Shown here in pieces: positions 37,301 through 47,864 of a DNA stretch of 64,000 bases. The stretch spans positions 206,001-270,000 of the forward strand of contig SMMW01000643.1 in NCBI GenBank assembly GCA_004794655.1. The letters are read 5' to 3'. Position numbers and translations under genes: made by a program. The notes beneath the pieces were generated by a model, which saw only the letters and a list, made by a program, of their open reading frames with translations, made no database searches and was not told the origin of the DNA. Numbering within the stretch: the stretch's first letter is position 1; each line of letters starts with the position of its first letter. This stretch comes from Marisa cornuarietis. Its lineage: Eukaryota > Mollusca > Gastropoda > Architaenioglossa > Ampullariidae.

Positions 37301-40300
37301 GGTAGTATCAAGCAGTCTGTGTGATGTGTATATGTGTGTATGTGTTACTGGTAGTATTAAGCAGTCTGTGTGATGTGTATATGTGTTACTGGTAGTATCA
37401 AGCAGTCTGTGTGATGTGTATATGTGTTACTGGTAGTATCACACTGTCTGTGTGATGTGTATATGTGTGTATGTGTTACTGGTAGTATTAAGCAGTCTGT
37501 GTGATGTGTATATGTGTTACTGGTAGTATCAAGCAGTCTGTGTGATGTGTATATGTGTTACTGGTAGTATCAAGCAGTCTGTGTGATGTGTATATGTCTG
37601 TGTACTGGTAGTATCAAGCAGTCTGTGTGATGTGTATATGTGTGTATGTGTTACTGGTAGTATTAAGCAGTCTGTGTGATGTGTATGTGTGTGTTACTGG
37701 TAGTATCAAGCAGTCTGTGTGATGTGTATATGTGTGTATGTGTTACTGGTAGTATTAAGCAGTCTGTGTGATGTGTATATGTGTTACTGGTAGTATCAAG
37801 CAGTCTGTGTGATGTGTATATGTGTTACTGGTAGTATCAAGCAGTCTGTGTGATGTGTATATGTGTGTATGTGTTACTGGTAGTATTAAGCAGTCTGTGT
37901 GATGTGTATATGTGTTACTGGTAGTATCAAGCAGTCGGTGTGATGTGTATATGTGTTACTGGTAGTATTAAGCAGTCTGTGTGATGTGTATATGTGTTAC
38001 TGGTAGTATCAAGCAGTCTGTGTGATGTGTATATGTGTTACTGGTAGTATTAAGCAGTCTGTGTGATGTGTATATGTGTTACTGGTAGTATCAAGCAGTC
38101 TGTGATATGTGTGTATGTGTTACTGGTAGTATCAAGCAGTCTGTGTGATGTGTATATGTGTTACTGGTAGTATCAAGCAGTCGGTGTGATCTGTAGTACA
38201 TGACACGTTAACCTTGAAGCATCTTGACTGGCCCTCAGTGCCCTTGTTGGGCTTATCTGTCTACCTTTACCTGTGGACACGTTTAGTTTGATAGGGCTGT
38301 GCACATTGTTAGTTTGCACATTTTTCACCTGCCGGCATGGAGCGGTCGACTCAGACGAGAGTAGCGGCCAGGGCCCAGCGCCTAGGTGTTGATGACCAGG
38401 CCGACTACCGGCTGTGGTTCACATGGAGAAGGGTTAGCTCTACCAAGTGTATCAGCTCAATGTAAGGACCATGGATATACGCCGCAAAAGAGATAACATG
38501 CCGGATCGGTCGCGGCCAACACCTTATATCCCCACAAGAACAACACCTTTCTCTCATCCTAGCCAAGGAAAAATGGCCCCACTGCCTTGGGGGAATCTTG
38601 GGAAAGATAAAGGCTAAGGGAGTAAACCCCTACAGAAAATCCTGATACTAACACGGCATCAGCGGGCGAAGACTCTCCACGACGAGATCGAGTAGCGGCC
38701 AGGGGCCAGCGCTTACGTGTTGATGACCACCCGACTACCGGCTGTGGGTCACTTGGAGAAGTGATTAGCGCTACCAAGTGTATCAGTCGTGCATCTGTAG
38801 TGTTTGTGTCGTGTGTCTGTAGAAGTTGTGCCATGCGTCTGTAGTGTTTGTGTCGTGTGTCTGTAGAAGTTGTGTCATGCATCTGTAGTGTTTGTGTCTG
38901 TTGTGCGTCTGTAGTGTTTGTGTCTGTCATGCGTCTGTAGTGTTTGTGTCTGTTGTGCGTCTGTAGTGTTTGTGTCTGTCATGCGTCTGTAGTGTTTGTG
39001 TCTGTTGTGCGTCTGTAGTGTTTGTGTCTGTCATGCGTCTGTAGTGTTTGTGTCTGTTGTGCGTCTGTAGTGTTTGTGTCTGTCATGCGTCTGTAGTGTT
39101 TGTGTCTGTTGTGCGTCTGTAGTGTTTGTGTCTGTCATGCGTCTGTAGTGTTTGTGTCTGTTGTGCGTCTGTAGTGTTTGTGTCTGTCATGCGTCTGTAG
39201 TGTTTGTGTCTGTTGTGCGTCTGTAATGTCGTGGGTCTTTCGTGTTTTGTGTCGTGTGCCTTTAACATTCAGAACGTAACCCAGCGTGCTTGCTGTTCCT
39301 GTGACATGGCGTATTGGCTGTTCCTGTGACATGGTGTGTTGGTTGTTCCTGTGACATGGTGTGTTGGCTGTTCCTGTGACATGGTGTGTTGGCTGTTTCT
39401 GTGACATGGTGTTAACTGTTCCTATAACACGTGTTAGCTGTTCCTGTGACATGGCGTGTTGACTGTTCCTGTGACATGGCGTATTGGCTGTTCCTGTGAC
39501 ATGGTGTGTTGGCTGTTTCTGTGACATGGTGTTAACTGTTCCTATGACACGTGTTAGCTGTTCCTGTGACATGGCGTGTTGACTGTTCCTGTGACATGGC
39601 GTATTGGCTGTTTCTGTGACATGGTGTGTTGGCTGTTTCTGTGACATGGTGTTAACTGTTCCTATGACATGTGTTAGCTGTTCCTGTGACACGTGTTAGA
39701 TGTTCCTGTGACACAGCATGTTGACTGTTCCTGTGACATGGCGTGTTGACTGTTCCTGTGACATGTGTTAGCTGTTCCTGTGGCACTGCATGTTGACTGT
39801 TCCTGTGACATGGCGTGTTGACTGTAGATATAGGGAGTGTTGGGTGTGTTGTTGTCTGTGTGTATGTGTGAAGTGGTGCGTATGGCTTGGTGTGTTGGCT
39901 GTACATGTTTACAGTTTACTGTCACTGTTTCCGCCTCGACAGTTAATCAGACACTGAGATATGGCCTCCAAAATTTTCCGCTCATTCTGTCCTGGATTGC
40001 AGGATCACCGCTTCAGGATATGACCTTATTTACGGCAAATTGTTCCTTGGCAAGTTGCATGTGTGTGTGTGTGGTGGGGGAGTGGAAGTGGGTGTGAAGG
40101 CTAGTTTCTTTGCTCATGAGTATGTAGCGTTACTTGTCCGGAAGGTGCTACTGAAGACCGGGAAAATCGCAGTTACACTGTACGCCGCTTAGAAGAACAC
40201 TGCGCTGAAAACGTGCGGTCAGGTTTGCAAAATGCCGGGCTTAGTTCACTTGGATATAACCACGTGATGCTGGACTTTGTTACACACCCATCAGTAGGCT

Positions 40301-43300
40301 ATAACCACGTCACGTTCCAGTTTGTTACATTGACTTGTACACTCATCAGTAGGCTATAACCACGTCACGTTCCAGTTTGTTACATTAACTTGTACACTCA
40401 TCAGTAGGCTATAACCACATCATGTTCTAGTTTGTTACATTAACTTGTACACTCATCAGTAGGCTATTACCACGTCACGTTCCAGTTTGTTACATTGACT
40501 TGTACACACCCATCAGTAGGCTATAACCATGTCATGTTACAGTTATATTAAGACTTGTACACTCATCAGTAGGCTATAACCATGTCATGTTCCAGTTATA
40601 TTAAGACTTGTACACCCATCAGTAGGCTATAACCACGTCATGTTACAGTTATATTAAGACCTACACACTCGTCAGTAGGCTATAACCATGTCATGTTCCA
40701 GTTTATTACATTGACTTGTACACTCATCAGTGGGCTATAACCATGTCATGCTCTAGTTTGTTACATTGACTTGTACACTCATCAGTAGGCTATAACCATG
40801 TCATGTTACAGTTATATTAAGACTTGTACACACCCATCAGTAGGCTATAACCATGTCATGTTCCAGTTTGTTACATTGACTTGTACACTCATCAGTAGGC
40901 TATAACCATGTCATGTTCCAGTTATATTAAGACTTGTACACTCATCAGTAGGCTATAACTACGTCATTAAGACTTGTACACACCCATCAGTAGGCTATGA
41001 CCATGTCATGTTCCAGTTTGTTACATTGACTTGTACACACCCATCAGTAGGCTATAACCACATCATGTTCCAGTTATATTAAGACTTGTACACAACTCAT
41101 CAGTAGGCTATAACCACATCATGTTCTAGTTTGTTACATTAACTTGTACACCCATCAGTAGGCTATAACCACATCATGTTCTAGTTTGTTACATTAACTT
41201 GTACACTCATCAGTAGGCTATAACCACATCATGTTCTAGTTTGTTACATTAACTTGTACACCCATCAGTAGGCTATAACCACATCATGTTCTAGTTTGTT
41301 ACATTGACTTGTACACTCATCAGTAGGCTATTACCACGTCACGTTCCAGTTTGTTACATTGACTTGTACACACCCATCAGTAGGCTATAACCATGTCATG
41401 TTACAGTTATATTAAGACTTGTACACTCATCAGTAGGCTATAACCATGTCATGTTCCAGTTATATTAAGACTTGTACACCCATCAGTAGGCTATAACCAC
41501 GTCATGTTACAGTTATATTAAGACCTACACACTCGTCAGTAGGCTATAACCATGTCATGTTCCAGTTTGTTACATTGACTTGTACACTCATCAGTGGGCT
41601 ATAACCATGTCATGCTCTAGTTTGTTACATTGACTTGTACACTCATCAGTAGGCTATAACCATGTCATGTTACAGTTATATTAAGACTTGTACACACCCA
41701 TCAGTAGGCTATAACCATGTCATGTTCCAGTTTGTTACATTGACTTGTACACTCATCAGTAGGCTATAACCATGTCATGTTCCAGTTATATTAAGACTTG
41801 TACACTCATCAGTAGGCTATAACCATGTCACGTTCCAGTTTGTTACATTGACTTGTACACACCCATCAGTAGGCTATAACCATGTCATGTTACAGTTATA
41901 TTAAGACTTGTACACTCATCAGTAGGCTATAACCATGTCATGTTCCAGTTATATTAAGACTTGTACACCCATCAGTAGGCTATAACCACGTCATGTTACA
42001 GTTATATTAAGACCTACACACTCGTCAGTAGGCTATAACCATGTCATGTTCCAGTTTGTTACATTGACTTGTACACTCATCAGTGGGCTATAACCATGTC
42101 ATGCTCTAGTTTGTTACATTGACTTGTACACTCATCAGTAGGCTATAACCATGTCATGTTACAGTTATATTAAGACTTGTACACACCCATCAGTAGGCTA
42201 TAACCATGTCATGTTCCAGTTTGTTACATTGACTTGTACACTCATCAGTAGGCTATAACCATGTCATGTTCCAGTTATATTAAGACTTGTACACTCATCA
42301 GTAGGCTATAACTACGTCATTAAGACTTGTACACACCCATCAGTAGGCTATGACCATGTCATGTTCCAGTGTGTTACATTGACTTGTACACACCCATCAG
42401 TAGGCTATAACCACATCATGTTCCAGTTATATTAAGACTTGTACACAACTCATCAGTAGGCTATAACCACATCATGTTCCAGTTATATTAAGACTTGTAC
42501 ACACCCATCAGTAGGCTATAACCACATCATGTTCTAGTTTGTTACATTAACTTGTACACCCATCAGTAGGCTATAACCACATCATGTTCTAGTTTGTTAC
42601 ATTAACTTGTACACCCATCAGTAGGCTATAACCACATCATGTTCTAGTTTGTTACATTGACTTGTACACTCATCAGTAGGCTATAACCACATCATGTTCT
42701 AGTTTGTTACATTGACTTGTACACCCATCAGTAGGCTATAACCACATCATGTTCTAGTTTGTTACATTGACTTGTACACTCATCAGTAGGCTATAACCAT
42801 GTCATGTTCCAGTTCTATTAAGACTTGTATACACCCATCAGTAGGCTATAACCATGTCATGTTCCAGTTTGTTACATTGACTTGTACACTCATCAGTAGG
42901 CTATAACCATGTCATGTTCCAGTTATATTAAGACTTGTACACTCATCAGTAGGCTATAACTACGTCATTAAGACTTGTACACACCCATCAGTAGGCTATG
43001 ACCACGTCATGTTCCAGTTTGTTACATTGACTTGTACACACCCATCAGTAGGCTATAACCACATCATGTTACAGTTATATTAAGACTTGTACACACCCAT
43101 CAGTAGGCTATAACCACATCATGTTCCAGTTATATTAAGACTTGTACACAACTCATCAGTAGGCTATAACCACATCATGTTCCAGTTATATTAAGACTTG
43201 TACACACCCATCAGTAGGCTATAACCACATCATGTTACAGTTATATTAAGACTTGTACACTCATCAGTAGGCTATGACCACGTCATGTTCCAGTTATATT

Positions 43301-46300
43301 AAGACTTCTACACACCCATCAGTAGGCTATAACCACATCATGTTCTAGTTTGTTACATTAACTTGTACACCCATCAGTAGGCTATAACCACATCATGTTC
43401 TAGTTTGTTACATTAACTTGTACACCCATCAGTAGGCTATAACCACATCATGTTCTAGTTTGTTACATTGACTTGTACACTCATCAGTAGGCTATAACCA
43501 TGTCATGTTCCAGTTATATTAAGACTTGTACACACCCATCAGTAGGCTATAACCACATCATGTTACAGTTATATTAAGACTTGTACACACCCATCAGTAG
43601 GCTATAACCACATCATGTTCCAGTTATATTAAGACTTGTACACAACTCATCAGTAGGCTATAACCACATCATGTTCCAGTTATATTAAGACTTGTACACA
43701 ACTCATCAGTAGGCTATAACCACATCATGTTCTAGTTTGTTACATTAACTTGTACACCCATCAGTAGGCTATAACCACATCATGTTCTAGTTTGTTACAT
43801 TAACTTGTACACTCATCAGTAGGCTATAACCACATCATGTTCTAGTTTGTTACATTAACTTGTACACCCATCAGTAGGCTATAACCACATCATGTTCTAG
43901 TTTGTTACATTGACTTGTACACTCATCAGTAGGCTATAACCACATCATGTTCCAGTTATATTAAGACTTGTACACACCCATCAGTAGGCTATAACCACAT
44001 CATGTTACAGTTATATTAAGACTTGTACACACCCATCAGTAGGCTATAACCACATCATGTTACAGTTATATTAAGACTTGTACACACCCATCAGTAGGCT
44101 ATAACCATGTCATGTTACAGTTATATTAAGACTTGTACACACCCATCAGTAGGCTATAACCACATCATGTTCTAGTTTGTTACATTAACTTGTACACTCA
44201 TCAATAGGCTATAACCACATCATGTTCTAGTTTGTTACATTGACTTGTACACTCATCAGTAGGCTATAACCATGTCATGTTCCAGTTCTATTAAGACTTG
44301 TACACACCCATCAGTAGGCTATAACCATGTCATGTTCCAGTTTGTTACATTGACTTGTACACTCATCAGTAGGCTATAACCATGTCATGTTCCAGTTATA
44401 TTAAGACTTGTACACTCATCAGTAGGCTATAACCACGTCATGTTCCAGTTTGTTACATTAACTTGTAGAGGTTCCACAACCAGAGGGTGGAGACTGGCGG
44501 GGCTCCATAGCTTAGTAGTTGGTGAGCTCGACCGTGAAACAGAAAGCAGCTGATTTGAGGCTATGAGTGACTGCACCTTTTACCTTGTCTTGAATTGCAA
44601 TAGTGCGTGTGTGTGTGTGTAATATAGCCAAACGTATTTGCAGCCAGGGATAAGAAACGGAGTTTTGTCAACTGGCTATCTCACAGAGAGAAGCGTCACT
44701 CGTTGCTGCATGTTTAATTGGTTAAGAGGGAAGAGATGATTTTCATGAGGTTACGATCGAGGTACGCATGTTGTCAGTTTGCTGTAGCAAATATTTGTTG
44801 GTGCAAGGTCAGTTGATGTACACTTGTTGCTAAGGCAGATAGAGGTGATCACAGTAGTTGCTGAACCTCAGACACCAATTAAAGTGATGAAGTGCCTGCT
44901 GTGTCACTTATCATATGTAACAAAACTCGTTGCTCTCCGCTTCCTGTAGCGGTGTAGCCAGCTTGCCTTGTCACGCCCTCTTGTCGCTCACCTGTCTTGT
45001 CTCGTGCAGCCTCGTGATGGAGTCTGTACGCCCATCAGTTACCGCGCATGTGTGTCACCCACCCGCTGGCTGGCTGACTGCTAACATGATGGTCTTCCTG
45101 TACCCGCCCCCTCATCGTCTTCCCTTGAGTGGGACGCAAAGTTCTATGAGGCGGCGTGTATCTCATCTCTATTCTGCACTCTGTGTGTGTGTGTGGTTTG
45201 TGTGCGACTAGCTGGTTATTTGAGTTTTACGCCGTGCCAGCAGCTAAGGCTGTATCAAGGTAAAAGGCAATAATACGTAAAAGGTTGGAAAACAGGTGAT
45301 GCAATGACAACACCGTAACTGTACAGTAAAGATTTGCACGACATATAGTCTACAAATACTGTCAGGGTTAGTTCTCTTGCATGTCAAGATTTTCCCTCCG
45401 CAGGGTAGGACATCGGTTAGCGCCTGTCACCACTACAGTGAGGGTTGGCTGTCTTGAGTTAGCGCCTGTCACCACTACAGTGAGGGTTGGCTGTCCTGAG
45501 TTAGCGCCTGTCACCACTACAGTGAGGGTTGGCTGTCTTGAGTTAGCGCCTGTCACCACTACAGTGAGGGTTGGCTGCTAGGGGTTAGCGCCTGTCACCA
45601 CTACAGTGAGGGTTGGCTGCCCGAGGTTAGCGCCTGTCACCACTACAGTGAGGGTTGGCTGCCCGGGGTTAGCGCCTGTCACCACTACAGTGAGGGTTGG
45701 CTGCCCGTGGTTAGCGCCTGTCACCACTACAGTGAGGGTTGGCTGCCCGGGGTTAGCGCCTGTCACCACTACAGTGAGGGTTGGCTGTCTTGAGTTAGCG
45801 CCTGTCACCACTACAGTGAGAGTTGGCTGCCCGGGGTTAGCGCCTGTCACCACTACAGTGAGGGTTGGCTGTCTTGAGTTAGCGCCTGTCACCACTACAG
45901 TGAGAGTTGGCTGCCCGGGGTTAGCGCCTGTCACCACTACAGTGAGGGTTGGCTGTCCTGAGTTAGCGCCTGTTACCACTACAGTGAGGGTTGGCTGTCC
46001 TGAGTTAGCGCCTGTCATCACTACAGTGAGAGTTGGCTGTCCGGGGTTCAGCTCTCGTCTCGGGCACACTGTACTTTCTCTGTATGTGGCATCTGTTTAC
46101 ATGGCTAGCTTTCTTACCGTTACTGGCTGTCTTGCTGTGATGTAGCTTTAGTTACTGGCTGTTTTGGTGTGATGTAGCTTTAGTTACTGGCTGTCTTGCT
46201 GTGATGTAGCTTTAGTTACTGGCTGTCTTGGTGTGATGTAGCTTTAGTTACTGGCTGTCTTGGTGTGATGTAGCTTTAGTTACTGGCTGTCTTGCCGTGA

Positions 46301-47823
46301 TGTAGCTTTAGTTACTGGCTGTCTTGCCGTGATGTAGCTTTAGTTACTCGCTGTCTTGCCGTGGTGTAGCTGGCTGTCTTGGTGTGATGTAGCTTTAGTT
46401 ACTGGCTGTCTTGGTGTGATGTAGCTTTAGTTACTGGCTGTCTTGGTGTGGTGTAGCTGGCTGTCTTGGTGTGATGTAGCTTTAGTTACTGGCTGTCTTG
46501 GTGTGATGTAGCTTTAGTTACTGGCTGTCTTGGTGTGATGTAGCTTTAGTTACTGGCTGTCTTGGTGTGGTGTAGCTGGCTGTCTTGGTGTGATGTAGCT
46601 TTAATTACTGGCTGTCTTGGTGTGATGTAGCTTTAGTTACTGGCTGTCTTGGTGTGATGTAGCTTTAGTTACTGGCTGTCTTGGTGTGGTGTAGCTGGCT
46701 GTCTTGGTGTGATGTAGCTTTAGTTACTGGCTGTCTTGGTGTGGTGTAGCTGGCTGTCTTGGTGTGATGTAGCTTTAGTTACTGGCTGTCTTGGTGTGGT
46801 GTAGCTTTAGTTACTGGCTGTCTTGCCGTGATGTAGCTTTAGTTACTGGCTGTCTTGGTGTGGTGTAGCTGGCTGTCTTGGTGTGATGTAGCTTTAGTTA
46901 CTGGCTGTCTTGGTGTGGTGTAGCTGGCTGTCTTGGTGTGATGTAGCTGGCTGTCTTGGTGTGATGTAGCTTTAGTTACTGGCTGTCTTGGTGTGGTGTA
47001 GCTGGCTGTCTTGCCGTGATGTAGCTTTAGTTACTGGCTGTCTTGGTGTGGTGTAGCTGGCTGTCTTGGTGTGATGTAGCTTTAGTTACTGGCTGTCTTG
47101 CCGTGATGTAGCTTTAGTTACTGGCTGTCTTGCCGTGATTTAGCTTTAGTTACTGGCTGTCTTGCCGTGATGTAGCTTTAGCTTCGCACGATGTCTGAAG
47201 TTTGCTCGAAAGCCGCTGATGCCATTTACAACAAATAAACAGAATGCGTATTACAATGAAACAATTGAGAAAGTTATTCACTAGATTATATAATACAGTA
47301 AATGTTTCTAGAAAGGTAACAGAGTCTACAATGATGAGGGTGTGGAGTTTAGTCAGTGAGCAGACTAGTGGCACCTAACTGTAGGTCGTCTGAATACATT
47401 TGCTTTGCTGCGGGTCAAGATACAAATGCGTCTGGGTAACTCGAACCCTAACCCTAGTGGGCCATGAGCCGTGGGCTGTCTGTAGCAGCTGCTGACACTA
47501 ACATAAAATTAAAGACGCTACATAATGTTCTCGTGTGCACCACCCCTCATGTCACGTGGGTCTTGAGGCTTTTGCATGTGAGAGGACGTGTACCCAGGTC
47601 AGAACAAAGGGGTGGTGCGTAGGACAAGTCAGCCCGAGGTCGTTCGTGCCGCAGGTGCCAGTCACCACTGTGCTAGTCCCTAGTGGAGAATTAATAGCCT
47701 TGACACTAGCCACTAGTGGCGAAATAGTAGTCAGTACGCTAGCCACTAGTGAAGAAACCGGGTGTTTGTATGTGGAGCGAGTCGGTCTTTGTGAGAACAT
47801 GTACTAGTGCGTGTAGTGGCGTT

Positions 47824-47864
<41 letters not shown>

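Larger units (their letters stand above)
45405..47190 (+). mobile_element. tRNA-derived SINE (family 2) internally expanded into two minisatellites
   Basis: Compared with the intact copy at 53141-53330, the order of SINE segments is preserved: GGTTAGCGCCTGTCACCA (A-box side), GGTTCAGCTCTCGTCTC (B-box), TGTGGCATCTGTTTACA, then CTTGC(C/T)GTGAT(G/A)TAGC(T/C)TTAGTT. The first part has expanded into the 42-bp array (45417-46046) and the last into the 32/23-bp array (46113-47185). The piece between (46047-46112) is present once. Confidence 0.8.

Noticed and set aside
39135..39692. 185-codon reverse frame with [15 protein letters not shown] repeats
   Set aside because: It is a by-product of the 25- and 26-bp minisatellites.
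32950..44468. CRISPR-like look of the long arrays
   Set aside because: Units are directly adjacent without unique spacers, and the genome is eukaryotic.
45578..46145. Long open frames on both strands (163 and 179 codons) with repeating [14 protein letters not shown] and [14 protein letters not shown] peptides
   Set aside because: They arise because the 42-bp repeat is a multiple of three without stops; the DNA is a SINE-derived array within an intron.
47445..47458. Telomere-like CCCTAACCCT
   Set aside because: There is fewer than two full repeats and no telomeric context.
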